Assembly: GCA_013360295.1 (NCBI GenBank)
Contig: JABWCL010000002.1
Location: 62,001 to 126,000 of the forward strand
Origin: Ignavibacteriaceae bacterium
GTDB lineage: Bacteria; Bacteroidota; Ignavibacteria; Ignavibacteriales; Ignavibacteriaceae
Length of the DNA stretch: 64,000 bases
Direction: 5' to 3'
Part shown: one piece after another, positions 46,913-55,266 of the stretch
Layout of the letters: each line of letters starts with the position of its first letter
Position numbering within the stretch: position 1 is the first letter of the stretch
The notes under the pieces: generated by a model
Told to the model about the DNA's origin: nothing
Databases searched by the model: none
The model's input: the letters and a program-made list of their open reading frames with translations, nothing else
Position numbers and translations under genes: made by a program

Positions 46913-47602
46913 CTAATTCACTCTTTGATAATACCACTTGAGATTGGTAGGAGCGGCAAGCGTCATATTAAATGTAACAGTATTAGTGGTTTTAGCTGTA
47001 ACTGTGCCAATAACATTATTCCATCCCGCGGCTACTGTAACATTATTTACAACTCTTGTAATATAAGTAGGTGTCGTAGCTCTCGGATCCCAGTCCTCTT
47101 CCTCGGTTTCAGAGCCATTAAGAGTTGTTCTGGCAGTAAAATAAGTTGGCTGATAAATCTGATCATTTACTGTGGGAACCCAAAAAGTATCTGCACGAAA
47201 GTCCCTGTTCATACAGAGTACAAACGCAAAGAAATTACTTCCGTCAAATATCATAAATCCTCCCGCACCATAAACCCTTGCATTTCTGTCAGAGGAAGTA
47301 ATCCCGGCAGGAGCGCCGGAATCTGGACTCTGAATGTAATTCAGATACGATTCGGGAGGGGTTAAAAGTGCAATTGCGAAACTGCCATCAGCAGCAATTG
47401 CGCCTGAACCTACGATCTGATATTCAGTCTGAGTTATATAATTGCCTATCTTGATAGTTTTACCCGCACCGTGCGTCCAGTTCTCCAGTTTTCCTGTGAT
47501 GGTCGTTATTGCCGTATTATCACCGGTACCCGTAGTACTCTCCTCTTCACAGCCAAGGAAAAATAAAAATGAAAATAGAAATAAATATGTTAAGTGTTTC
47601 AT
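46913..47602 (-). CDS. Exported lipoprotein, tandem paralogue B
   Basis: 229 residues with a lipoprotein signal (YLFLFSFLFFLGC) and the header EEESTTGTGDNTAITTITGK. It is the paralogue of the equally long protein encoded 69 bases upstream: both share GKLENWTHGAGKTIKIG / GKLENYTLGSGKIVKLG, DGSFAIALLTPPESYLN / DGSFSLQLNVPQSFMLD, NGSETEEEDWD / NGSETCPEDWD, and the final VVNNVTVAAGWNNV / AVNNVKVTAGWNKI and LKWYYQRVN / LKWYYISFN. Beta-rich, no recognised family. The sandwich-like strand pattern suggests a small surface or ligand-binding protein. Followed by the terminator at 46838. Confidence 0.7.
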   Translation of the reverse strand: MKHLTYLFLFSFLFFLGCEEESTTGTGDNTAITTITGKLENWTHGAGKTIKIGNYITQTEYQIVGSGAIAADGSFAIALLTPPESYLNYIQSPDSGAPAGITSSDRNARVYGAGGFMIFDGSNFFAFVLCMNRDFRADTFWVPTVNDQIYQPTYFTARTTLNGSETEEEDWDPRATTPTYITRVVNNVTVAAGWNNVIGTVTAKTTNTVTFNMTLAAPTNLKWYYQRVN

Positions 47603-47671
47603 AACTGTTCTCTGAGAATTAGTTTATAAAATTTTCTTCTGTGTTTGATAAATATTGTGCTTTAATGATCA

Positions 47672-48361
47672 TTAATTAAAAGATATATAGTACCATTTCA
47701 ATCCGCTTGGTTCAGTTGTTGTAGTGCTATACGTAGCGGTAGTTGACGTTCTGGCAGTGATAGTGGAATAAATTTTATTCCATCCTGCGGTTACTTTAAC
47801 GTTATTTACTGCTCTCGTAACCATCATTTCTTCGCTGCCGTTCCTGTCCCAGTCCTCAGGACACGTTTCAGAACCGTTAATTGTGGTTGCTTTATCGAAA
47901 TAAACCAGTTGGAGCAGTGCATCATTAAGCGCAGGGAGATATAGTGAGTCACCCGAAATATTCCTGTTGATAAGGAGCGCGACACCACGGATTTGAGACC
48001 CCTCATAGATGAAAAGGTTCTGAAACCCGGCAACCATCACGCCCGGGGTCGTTGATGTCATATTGCCAGTGCAGCCGCCTCGCTGAGAGATGAGCGAGTC
48101 AAGCATAAAGGACTGAGGTACATTTAACTGCAGGCTGAAACTACCGTCTGAACCTATTGTCGCCCGGGAAACTTCATCAAAACTGGAAGGGCCATTATAC
48201 CATCCGAGTTTCACTATTTTACCTGAACCAAGGGTATAGTTTTCAAGTTTACCGGAAATTGCAGTGACACCTGCCGGATCACCCGAACCTGTTGTACTTT
48301 CTTCATCACAGCTGACAAAAAGAAGCAACGAAAAAATTAGCAAATACTGAAAAATTTTCAT
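47672..48361 (-). CDS. Exported lipoprotein, tandem paralogue A
   Basis: 229 residues with a lipoprotein signal (FQYLLIFSLLLFVSC) and the header DEESTTGSGDPAGVTAISGK. Same domain as the downstream paralogue at 46913, with conserved positions along the whole length, so the pair arose by tandem duplication. This copy has an extra cysteine pair (QRGGCTG, SETCPED) that the other lacks, which may form a disulfide. Both end in an LKWYY motif. No family name is known to me. The 157 bases upstream separate it from nosY, so it is probably not in the nos transcript. Confidence 0.7.
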   Translation of the reverse strand: MKIFQYLLIFSLLLFVSCDEESTTGSGDPAGVTAISGKLENYTLGSGKIVKLGWYNGPSSFDEVSRATIGSDGSFSLQLNVPQSFMLDSLISQRGGCTGNMTSTTPGVMVAGFQNLFIYEGSQIRGVALLINRNISGDSLYLPALNDALLQLVYFDKATTINGSETCPEDWDRNGSEEMMVTRAVNNVKVTAGWNKIYSTITARTSTTATYSTTTTEPSGLKWYYISFN

Positions 48362-48518
48362 GATAATACCTGTGGTTTGTGATATAAGATGAGGGCTGAA
48401 TGTATGATTGGGAATCGCATAAAGAATATTTTAATACGCCCAAATATATTACAATTTACAATAACCCGATGTGATGCAAGAGACAGAGCCAAGAAAGAGG
48501 TAAGACTCTAATAAGATA

Positions 48519-49316
48519 TCAGAGTATGAAATCTCTTTTCCTGAAGATTAATTTTGATATGAAGTAAGGCAGGTACGCCCATAGAAGAAGTATAAACTTT
48601 AAGACCAGTGAAGAAAGAAAACTGCCAAGCGACATCTGGTAAATTGCCGCCGTGTAACCCATCAGCGCCGCAATATCAAATTGGAGCAAAAGAAGTATCC
48701 TTCCAACATCAACCGGATTGATTATTGTGATGAACAGTATCAGATTATCAACCGGGTAATCCTTCAGGACATAGGAAATTATCAGGATAGCGATATCATA
48801 AATTATGAAGGTGAATAACCAAAATCCAATGACGAAAAGAAGCCCCTTTGACCGGTCAGAAAAAACAAATGCCGCAAGGAACGCTACCCCGATGAACACC
48901 TGATTCAGTAAGACTGAAGTCCCGAAAAATATCAATAACAGCTCTATCGCGACCTTGTAGGAATGATAATGCAGCACAACAGGCAGCCCAACTCCTATCA
49001 GCATCGTGGCAGTTAATGAAAGAGACAGGCTGAAATATAATCCGTTAAAGATATCTCTTCTCCTGACAGGCTGGGATAATAACAACTCTATAAACGGTTT
49101 TTCATTATTGATAAAAGTAATGCCAAAAAACAAAGAAATGACAGGTATGAATAGCAAAATGAAATTAAAGAGGCTTAAAATTACTTTTTCGCCCTTATCT
49201 TCAAGAAGGAAAAGGCTTTCACAAATCACAAAATAAAAAACCGTGAACAGTATAGTCCATTTCGACCTTGTAAGGTTTTTCAGTTCATACCCGGTTATCT
49301 TGAGCAGTTTACTCAT
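48519..49316 (-). CDS. nosY: NosY-type ABC permease
   Basis: 265 residues with six membrane helices and the ABC-2 permease layout (LKITGYELKNLTRSKWTILF at the start, then ISLFFGITFINNEKPFIELLLSQPVRRRDIF, and RSKGLLFVIGFWLF). NosY is the membrane part of the NosDFY complex needed to mature the copper centres of nitrous oxide reductase. It overlaps the 3' end of nosF by 8 bases, so translation is coupled. Last gene of the nos operon. Identity rests on context as much as on sequence, because ABC-2 permeases diverge strongly. Confidence 0.88.
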   Translation of the reverse strand: MSKLLKITGYELKNLTRSKWTILFTVFYFVICESLFLLEDKGEKVILSLFNFILLFIPVISLFFGITFINNEKPFIELLLSQPVRRRDIFNGLYFSLSLSLTATMLIGVGLPVVLHYHSYKVAIELLLIFFGTSVLLNQVFIGVAFLAAFVFSDRSKGLLFVIGFWLFTFIIYDIAILIISYVLKDYPVDNLILFITIINPVDVGRILLLLQFDIAALMGYTAAIYQMSLGSFLSSLVLKFILLLWAYLPYFISKLIFRKRDFIL

Positions 49317-50019
49317 TCTGCGCCTTCCTGAAAAGATCGGCTATCATCCCTGAGATATCCCGTGTTTCATTTTCCTTCAGCTCTTCGCTGCTTATCCTGA
49401 ACTTCAGCTCTCCTTCGTAAAGCATAATAAGGTCATTTGTCAATTCCTCAATCTCATCAATGATATGCGAGGTAAGGAGTATCGTCTTCCCCTTGTCTCT
49501 TTCGAGTTTGATCTTTTCTTTGAGTATCTTGCTCGTAAGAGGATCAAGACCTGCCGTAGGTTCATCCAGTATGATCAGTTCGGGAGAGAATAAAAAAGAA
49601 ATGATCGCGTTCAGTTTTTGTTTATTTCCCCCTGAGAGTGAATGAAAGGGTTTCTCGAGTTCAGAATAATACTCAAACTCAGATATTAGCCCTTCATCAT
49701 ACTCTGTGCTGCCGTTGCGCATTGATTTGATAAGATCAATGATCTCAATCGGAAAAAGATTTTCAGGGAAAGACGGCTTTTGTGCCATATATCCGATCTT
49801 TTGCCTATAAACTGAATCGCCTTTTATGCTCCGCCCGTTAAAATAGATATCCCCTTCTGTCGTCCTGAGGAATCCAAGTATACACTTCATAAGAGTAGTT
49901 TTGCCTGACCCGTTGGGGCCAACGATCGTAGTAACCTGACCTTTCCGGAAATCGTAAGAAAAATCCCTCAGAGCATTTATCTTGCCAAATTTTTTAGTTA
50001 AGCCTGTAACACTTATCAA
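49309..50019 (-). CDS. nosF: NosF-type ABC transporter ATPase
   Basis: 236 residues, cytoplasmic ATPase of NosDFY. Seen: Walker A GPNGSGKTTLMKCIL, Q-loop IGYMAQKPSFPENLF, signature SLSGGNKQKLNAIISFLF, Walker B LIILDEPTAGLD and the switch His in TILLTSHIIDEIEEL. Overlaps nosD by 4 bases and nosY by 8. Length is short of classic NosF (about 300) and lacks its C-terminal extension, as expected for the clade II clusters of this group. Confidence 0.92.
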   Translation of the reverse strand: MISVTGLTKKFGKINALRDFSYDFRKGQVTTIVGPNGSGKTTLMKCILGFLRTTEGDIYFNGRSIKGDSVYRQKIGYMAQKPSFPENLFPIEIIDLIKSMRNGSTEYDEGLISEFEYYSELEKPFHSLSGGNKQKLNAIISFLFSPELIILDEPTAGLDPLTSKILKEKIKLERDKGKTILLTSHIIDEIEELTNDLIMLYEGELKFRISSEELKENETRDISGMIADLFRKAQNE

Positions 50020-51245
50020 TTTATTCTCACCATACTTGGGGAATTATCTGCAAGTTTTTCAGGCGTCAGTATCGGAAAAATTTTCTCGGAGAAATTCAGG
50101 ATTTCAATAAGAAAGCTTCTCAGCAGGAGCAGGGCTGTAGAGTTCTTCTCGATAAGAATGGAGTAGAGAGTTACGGGATGATGAGGGATATCACCTCTTC
50201 CGTCCTTATTAAGATCATAACCCTTATACTGGCTCCAGTAATTGTTTTCAAAAGTATTGAAGTTCTGTGAACTGTTGGTAGATACTTCGAAAGTGTTAAG
50301 CAGAAAATCATTATTCCTGAAAACATTGTCCATCGAATTCGCCATAATTCTAACAGCCCACCCGTTCCGGGTAAAAGTATTATTTCTTATGGTAATTTTA
50401 TTCGACCCTTCACTGTATAACCCGACGGAATTGTTACGGAAGAGGTTTTTTTCGATTTCACTTTCGTAAATTTCCTTCAGCAGTAAACCATATGAGCCTG
50501 TGCCCCAGTTATCAAGAAATTTATTCTCAGTCATTGTTACATAGCGGGTATACATTACAGCTACACCGGCGGAATTATGCGTGAAGGTGTTGTTCTTATA
50601 AGTGCAATTATTGGAAAACATAAAGTGCATTCCGTATCTGCGGTTATTAGTCGAATAATTTCCGGAGACATAGCAATCCCGTGCGAACTCCAGGTATATG
50701 CCGTCCCTGTGCCCTTCGATCCTGTTGTTGTTTATTGAGATATTGTTGCATTTCCAAAGGTGTACCCCGTTACCGGACCCTGCTTCACTTTTACCAAAGG
50801 AAATAAATTTATTGTTGTTTACCTGACAGTGATTAGATCCCAGAAGGTAAACGCCGAAAAAGTTATTGTAAAAATCATTATTAACTATAACGCAGGAATC
50901 TGAGTCCTCAATACGGACTGCCGAGTACTCTACTGTGTAACTTACCGGAGTGTTTCGCAATTTAAAACCACTGATAACGACCTTCGGGCTTCTGATAACA
51001 AAAATACTTTTTTTATTTTCGGCATCAACTACCGGATAATTAATGCCGGTCAGAACAATGCGTTTGGTTATTATTATATCCGATTCTGCATACCTTCCCT
51101 CATTGACAACGATAGTATCACCGTCAGTGGCGTGCTTTACGGCCTCGCTGATACTTTTTACTCTTCCTTGTATGCTGACTTCAATTACAGCAGCACTCGT
51201 CAAAAAGGATGAATACAATAGGAATAAAAAAGCGGCTCTAAGCAT
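50016..51245 (-). CDS. nosD: NosD periplasmic copper-insertion protein
   Basis: 409 residues. Signal peptide (AAFLFLLYSSFLTSAA) then a right-handed parallel beta helix of repeated Asn-rich rungs (SAVRIEDSDSCVIVNNDFYN; NNNRIEGHRDGIYLEFARDC; NRRYGMHFMFSNNCTYKNN; NSVGLYSEGSNKITIRNN), the CASH/NosD repeat. It ends with a hydrophobic C-terminal segment (STALLLLRSFLIEIL). It partners NosFY in CuZ maturation of NosZ. 4-base overlap with nosF, 3-base gap to nosL. Confidence 0.93.
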   Translation of the reverse strand: MLRAAFLFLLYSSFLTSAAVIEVSIQGRVKSISEAVKHATDGDTIVVNEGRYAESDIIITKRIVLTGINYPVVDAENKKSIFVIRSPKVVISGFKLRNTPVSYTVEYSAVRIEDSDSCVIVNNDFYNNFFGVYLLGSNHCQVNNNKFISFGKSEAGSGNGVHLWKCNNISINNNRIEGHRDGIYLEFARDCYVSGNYSTNNRRYGMHFMFSNNCTYKNNTFTHNSAGVAVMYTRYVTMTENKFLDNWGTGSYGLLLKEIYESEIEKNLFRNNSVGLYSEGSNKITIRNNTFTRNGWAVRIMANSMDNVFRNNDFLLNTFEVSTNSSQNFNTFENNYWSQYKGYDLNKDGRGDIPHHPVTLYSILIEKNSTALLLLRSFLIEILNFSEKIFPILTPEKLADNSPSMVRIN

Positions 51246-51248
51246 TTC

Positions 51249-51674
51249 CTATTCAGATTTTTTGACCAGTTCAGCCCATTTAATAACTTCACCCTTTACC
51301 CGCGAAGCCATTTCCAAAGCTTCCCGCTCACTCTTAAATGCAGCGGCATTTCCTCGCATCGGGCTCCTTACCTCTTCACCATATGCGAAAAAGGCTTCAT
51401 TTACATCAAGCCACTCCCCCTTAGCGTCAAATCCGGCTACATATAAGCGGGCATCAGTAGCGGTTTCTGTTTCTTTCTGAAATTCAACCATACAGGAGTG
51501 ATCATCGAACTTAAAGACTTTCCCCTTCGAGGTGATTAGCTGCGACGCAAACCTGGAGTCGCTTATCTTCATCTCACAGTATGCACAGGTGTCCAGATCC
51601 ACGTTTATCTTCTCCGGTCCGCTGCTGCATCCGGCGATTACAATAGCAAACAGAGCTATTACCAGTTTACGCAT
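51249..51674 (-). CDS. nosL: NosL copper-binding lipoprotein
   Basis: 141 residues. Lipoprotein signal (VIALFAIVIAGC, Cys16) and the diagnostic copper-binding C-x-Y-C-x-M motif (TCAYCEMKI: Cys30, Cys33, Met35), followed by GKVFKFDDHSCMVEF and AFFAYGEEVRSPMRGN. NosL is a Cu(I) chaperone delivering copper to apo-NosZ through NosD. Overlaps the upstream membrane-protein gene by 8 bases. Confidence 0.94.
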   Translation of the reverse strand: MRKLVIALFAIVIAGCSSGPEKINVDLDTCAYCEMKISDSRFASQLITSKGKVFKFDDHSCMVEFQKETETATDARLYVAGFDAKGEWLDVNEAFFAYGEEVRSPMRGNAAAFKSEREALEMASRVKGEVIKWAELVKKSE

Positions 51675-52245
51675 TTGCCCGCTTCCTGCTTTTGATCAAG
51701 AGATAGAATGTTGTTAACAAAGTAATTCCGGGAAGGATCCCACCGATATGAGGAAGAGAGATCGCCTTCATATTAAGTATTTGTTTGTACCCTATCAGCG
51801 GAGGCTGAAAGGACATACCGGGTATTTTAATCGCTGCCCTCGGATCAAGATTGTGCCCATAGTTATATTCCCATAAGTAAAAATCAACCAGTCCTGCCAG
51901 CATAACAATTACGAGCAATACCAGCCACGACCAGTAAACTGATTTTTTATTTATCAGGAACGCTGCGACACCCAGTACAATTAAAACCGCTACAATGTAA
52001 GGCATATATTTCAATTCTGCTATCGAGTCCGGTTCGATTGCCTGCATCCCGATGTAATGATTTAATCCGTTGATACTATTGAGGTCATTTTCATTGAAGC
52101 CTGTCATCTTATCAAGCCAGATATAGAAGCCCAGGCCTTCGGGGAACTGAGGCGCTCCGAGTTCAATGCTCCAGATCGGAAAAAAATACATGCCGCTCAT
52201 AATAAGCACAGATACTAAAAAAAATCTTCGATACTGCTTTTCCAT
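51667..52245 (-). CDS. nos-cluster membrane protein (NosB-like position)
   Basis: 192 residues with about five membrane helices (FFLVSVLIMSGMYFFPIWSI; YIVAVLIVLGVAAFLI; WSWLVLLVIVMLAGLVDFYLW; GILPGITLLTTFYLLI). Conserved-looking motifs are FYIWLDKMTGFNENDLNSI, LNHYIGMQAI, and AAIKIPGMSFQPPLIGYKQI. Clade II clusters usually carry a membrane protein of unknown role (nosB) at this place between nosZ and the maturation genes; I cannot confirm homology to it from sequence alone. A strong hairpin in the 68-base gap from nosZ may set its dosage. Confidence 0.7.
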   Translation of the reverse strand: MEKQYRRFFLVSVLIMSGMYFFPIWSIELGAPQFPEGLGFYIWLDKMTGFNENDLNSINGLNHYIGMQAIEPDSIAELKYMPYIVAVLIVLGVAAFLINKKSVYWSWLVLLVIVMLAGLVDFYLWEYNYGHNLDPRAAIKIPGMSFQPPLIGYKQILNMKAISLPHIGGILPGITLLTTFYLLIKSRKRANA

Positions 52246-52256
52246 TTTGTAGAGAC

Positions 52257-52285
52257 GGCGGAGGTTTTTCGCTCCTCCCTCCGCC
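52257..52285 (-). promoter_or_regulatory. GC-rich hairpin between nosZ and the next gene
   Basis: GGCGGAGG / CCTCCGCC, a perfect 8-bp GC-rich stem with a 13-base loop, 28 bases after the nosZ stop. No U-run follows on the minus strand. It would protect the nosZ mRNA end or attenuate transcription into the maturation genes. Confidence 0.6.
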
Positions 52286-52313
52286 TGTTAGAATTCCTTT
52301 CAGATCCTATTAG

Positions 52314-54269
52314 TTACTTCTGAATATTGTATAAAATCGGAGTTGATGAGTTCGCTGCGGAAACGCGCACGTAACCCTGCATCTCCTGGTGCAATGCAGA
52401 ACAAAAATCAGTACAGTAGAACGGGTAGACACCTTCAAATTTCGGAGTCCATAATATTGTCTTTGTCTGTCCTGGCATTATCAGCAATTCTGAATTATTC
52501 AGTCCTTTGATCGCGAAACCGTGAGGAATATCCCAATCCTGCTCAAGGTTAGTGATGTGGAAATATACTTTATCTCCGACTTTTATTCCTTCAATATTGT
52601 CCGGCGCGAAGTGTGTTCTTATTGTGGTCATATAAACGTGTACATCAGAACCTTTTCTCTCAACCCTGGCCTGCTTCTCACTCTTAACTGCCTGCGGGTG
52701 CTTATTATCATCCAGCCTGAAGATCTTTTGTGAGTTCTTCATTAAAATTTCGGCAGGAATAGCCTGTGCATAGTGAGGTTCGCCAACCGTCGGGAAATCA
52801 AGGAGTAACTGCATCTTATCGCCAGATATATCAAAAAGCTGCGCGCTCTGTGTTAACTCAGGTCCGGTCGGCAGGTATCTGTCTTTTGTAATTTTATTAA
52901 GTGCGATCACATATTTGCCCCACGGCTTTTTGCTGTCTCCGCCGGGTATAGTGAGGTGTCCGATGGAATAGTAAGTCGGGACTCTGTCCACTACTTCCCA
53001 CGTACCGATTTTCCATTTTACGATCTCTGAAGAAACGAAAGCTGATGTGTATGCATAACCTTCACCGTCAAACTCTGTATGCAATGGCCCTAAGCCCGCG
53101 TTCTGGACTTCTCCCGCAATCACTGCGTCGTATTTTAGTACCGGAATGCCGTACGCATCTCCGTCAAATGCTTTTGACTCAATAGCCTTCATCATCTTTG
53201 AGAATGAATGAACCGGTATAACTGCCGCCAGTTTACCGCCTCCAACGATGTATTCACCTGAAGGATCAACATCCACGCCGTGCGGAGACTTTGGAGTCGG
53301 CAGGTAATATATCAAGCCCGGGCATTCAAGAGGATCAAGAACCTTTACTCCGTTCAACTGTTTTGATACGGTATTGTGTGTATGCTCATCGAAAACATTG
53401 TGTACATAATTTCCGTTAAGCGTTTTTCCCTTTCCTTCAGCCAGGTATTTTTCAGCAAGTTTCCAGTTAACAGCCGCGATAAAATCTTTATCCTTCTGGG
53501 AAGCGTTAACTTCTTTCATCGAGTTTGCCTGCTCAGTATTATAACAGGTAAAGAATGCCCAGCCGTGTGAAGGGCCTTTACCTGCGTGGGCGAGGTCATA
53601 ATCAAAACCGGGAACAAGGATCTGGAATGCCACGCTCATCTCACCTGATTTCGGTTCGACTTTAATAAAGCTGATCGTACCTTTAAAGTTCTCCTTGTAG
53701 GTGCTGATCGGAACATCTCTTTGTGGAATCGGAAGGCTGAATCTCGTAGAAGATACCACATATTCCGTATTTTCGGTAAGGAAAGGTGAGGCGTGATTGC
53801 CTCCGGCGTTTGGAATTTCAATTATCTCCGCGGTCTCAAATGTTTTCAGGTCAATCCTGGCGATACGGGGTGTATTATTTCCGTTTATGAAAAGCCATCG
53901 CCCGTCCGGAACACCGTCAGTCTGAGAGAGTTTAGGATGATGAGCGTCATCCCACGGAACAAAACCGAATGATGTCTCAAGCATTCCTTTGGTTTCCTCG
54001 CTATAGCCGTATCCTGTCTCAGGATGCTGTGCAAAAACGCCGATAGTCTTAAAGTGCCGTCCCGACGGAAGCCCGTAGACTCCCACTTGCCCGCTGAAGC
54101 CTCCGGAAGTGAAAAAATAAAATTCATCGTACTTTCCGGGTTCTACAAAGACTTTTTCGGCAGCGTCTCCTTTTGTGAGATCTTCGCTTGGGCATCCAAG
54201 CCAAATGATACCGAACAATACTATAAATCCGAGTCCGGCAAAAATTTTCTTCAGGTCAGTTTTTTTCAT
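52314..54269 (-). CDS. nosZ: Nitrous oxide reductase, clade II (Sec/lipoprotein type)
   Basis: Reduces N2O to N2 in the periplasm. 651 residues with no Tat twin-arginine motif: the N-terminus is a Sec-type signal ending in a possible lipobox (IIWLGC), as in other clade II enzymes. The N-terminal seven-bladed propeller holds His ligands of CuZ (WDDAHHPKLS; EHTHN; SPHGVDVDPSG; GPLHTEFDG). The C-terminal cupredoxin domain carries the CuA ligands in CTDFCSALHQEM: Cys619, Cys623, His627, Met630, all present. Transcribed after a cytochrome c gene and before nosL/D/F/Y. Clade I nosR is not present. Confidence 0.97.
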   Translation of the reverse strand: MKKTDLKKIFAGLGFIVLFGIIWLGCPSEDLTKGDAAEKVFVEPGKYDEFYFFTSGGFSGQVGVYGLPSGRHFKTIGVFAQHPETGYGYSEETKGMLETSFGFVPWDDAHHPKLSQTDGVPDGRWLFINGNNTPRIARIDLKTFETAEIIEIPNAGGNHASPFLTENTEYVVSSTRFSLPIPQRDVPISTYKENFKGTISFIKVEPKSGEMSVAFQILVPGFDYDLAHAGKGPSHGWAFFTCYNTEQANSMKEVNASQKDKDFIAAVNWKLAEKYLAEGKGKTLNGNYVHNVFDEHTHNTVSKQLNGVKVLDPLECPGLIYYLPTPKSPHGVDVDPSGEYIVGGGKLAAVIPVHSFSKMMKAIESKAFDGDAYGIPVLKYDAVIAGEVQNAGLGPLHTEFDGEGYAYTSAFVSSEIVKWKIGTWEVVDRVPTYYSIGHLTIPGGDSKKPWGKYVIALNKITKDRYLPTGPELTQSAQLFDISGDKMQLLLDFPTVGEPHYAQAIPAEILMKNSQKIFRLDDNKHPQAVKSEKQARVERKGSDVHVYMTTIRTHFAPDNIEGIKVGDKVYFHITNLEQDWDIPHGFAIKGLNNSELLIMPGQTKTILWTPKFEGVYPFYCTDFCSALHQEMQGYVRVSAANSSTPILYNIQK

Positions 54270-54286
54270 TAGGGAACCTTTCTGAG

Positions 54287-54751
54287 TTATTTAGTTGGTG
54301 TTGGTGTTTCTTTTTCGAGACGGAGATATTCAAGAATCTGGAATGCCTCCTCCAGTTTTACATCCTGGTAGGTCATTTTCTGCATATACTGAGCGAGCAT
54401 TTTCTGGACTTCCGGATGCTTTTCAATCATTATTTCCGGATTCATAATCATGTTCACTACAAACTCAGGCGATCTTCTTGAGAGTACTTCGTGAAGCGGA
54501 GGCCCTACAAGTTTTTGATCCATCCTGTGGCAGGAGAAACATTTTTGTTCAAAGATCTTCGCGCCTGCTTCTGCTTTAGCTTTATCAATCGGCCCGAGTT
54601 CAAGAGGTTTCATAACCGGTCCGATGCCGTTTGCAAGCTGGAATTCAGTCAGCTTATTAGGATCCACGGGGGCTTTCTTTTCTCCGCCGCCGCAGCCTAT
54701 CAGAAATGCTGATAAAATACCTGCGAAAAGTAGTCTTAGTGTCATTTTCAT
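54287..54751 (-). CDS. Monohaem cytochrome c lipoprotein of the nos cluster
   Basis: 154 residues. Lipoprotein signal (LLFAGILSAFLIGC, Cys20) and one CxxCH haem site (CFSCHRMDQKLVGPPLHEVL; Cys71, Cys74, His75). The axial Met is probably Met118 or Met122 (VQKMLAQYMQKM). The LVGPPLHEVLSRRSPEFVVN segment is typical of class I cytochromes c. It sits 17 bases before nosZ, so it is the likely electron donor to its CuA centre. Clade II clusters often carry nosC1/nosC2-type cytochromes in this role. First gene of the operon. Confidence 0.9.
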   Translation of the reverse strand: MKMTLRLLFAGILSAFLIGCGGGEKKAPVDPNKLTEFQLANGIGPVMKPLELGPIDKAKAEAGAKIFEQKCFSCHRMDQKLVGPPLHEVLSRRSPEFVVNMIMNPEIMIEKHPEVQKMLAQYMQKMTYQDVKLEEAFQILEYLRLEKETPTPTK

Positions 54752-54783
54752 ATTCTTCCTTTCGGATTTAGTTAAATTATTAT

Positions 54784-54801
54784 TCGGATAAAATAATCCG
54801 A
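54784..54801 (-). promoter_or_regulatory. Inverted repeat upstream of the nos operon
   Basis: TCGGAT, 6 bases, ATCCGA: a perfect 6-6-6 inverted repeat 33 bases before the cytochrome c start and 18 bases after the rrf2 stop. It may be an operator for the Rrf2 protein or another regulator; it could also act as a weak terminator for rrf2. Confidence 0.4.
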
Positions 54802-54818
54802 TTATATTTAAAATTTTT

Positions 54819-55241
54819 TTAGAGTTTATGGATCTCGTTATTTTTCAAGATATCGTTTAATGTTGTCTCCCCGATAATCCTTTCTATATATCGCCTGGGC
54901 TCCTGCCACATATAGTGGAGCGCGCAGGGATTCTTTTCATCACACTGCGGAAACCCGAGTATACATTCCTCGGTTGAGTATTCGCTGTCAACTGCGTGCA
55001 CGATCTCCTTCAAAAGAATATCTTCAGGCTCCCGGTTCAGTCTCACTCCCCCGTGGGTTCCTTTAGCTGAAATAAGTATCCCGGCTTCAGTTAGCTTTTG
55101 AAGTATCTTGGTCAGAAAATGGAAGGGGATCTCAAGAGTGCCGGAGATATCACGGATGGAGCAATTCTCTTTCGCTTCGCACCGCTCGGCGATAAAAATG
55201 ATTGCTCTGATTGCGTATTTGGTTGATTTTGTAAATATCAT
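54819..55241 (-). CDS. Rrf2-family transcriptional regulator with three Fe-S cysteines
   Basis: 140 residues. Winged helix-turn-helix typical of Rrf2 (TKSTKYAIRAIIFIAER; SIRDISGTLEIPFHFLTKIL; KGTHGGVRLNREPEDILL) and the C-terminal cluster-binding motif C-x6-C-x5-C (Cys93, Cys100, Cys106) found in NsrR, IscR and RsrR. Directly upstream of the nos operon on the same strand, so it is a good candidate NsrR-like nitric-oxide or redox sensor controlling N2O respiration. A true NsrR/IscR distinction needs spectroscopy. Two inverted repeats flank the gene. Confidence 0.88.
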   Translation of the reverse strand: MIFTKSTKYAIRAIIFIAERCEAKENCSIRDISGTLEIPFHFLTKILQKLTEAGILISAKGTHGGVRLNREPEDILLKEIVHAVDSEYSTEECILGFPQCDEKNPCALHYMWQEPRRYIERIIGETTLNDILKNNEIHKL

Positions 55242-55266
55242 AGGATTAACGGATAAAAGACTCTTT

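Noticed and set aside
52314-54269. Classifying nosZ as a Tat-exported clade I enzyme
   Set aside because: No twin-arginine motif is present and the neighbourhood lacks nosR; both indicate clade II.
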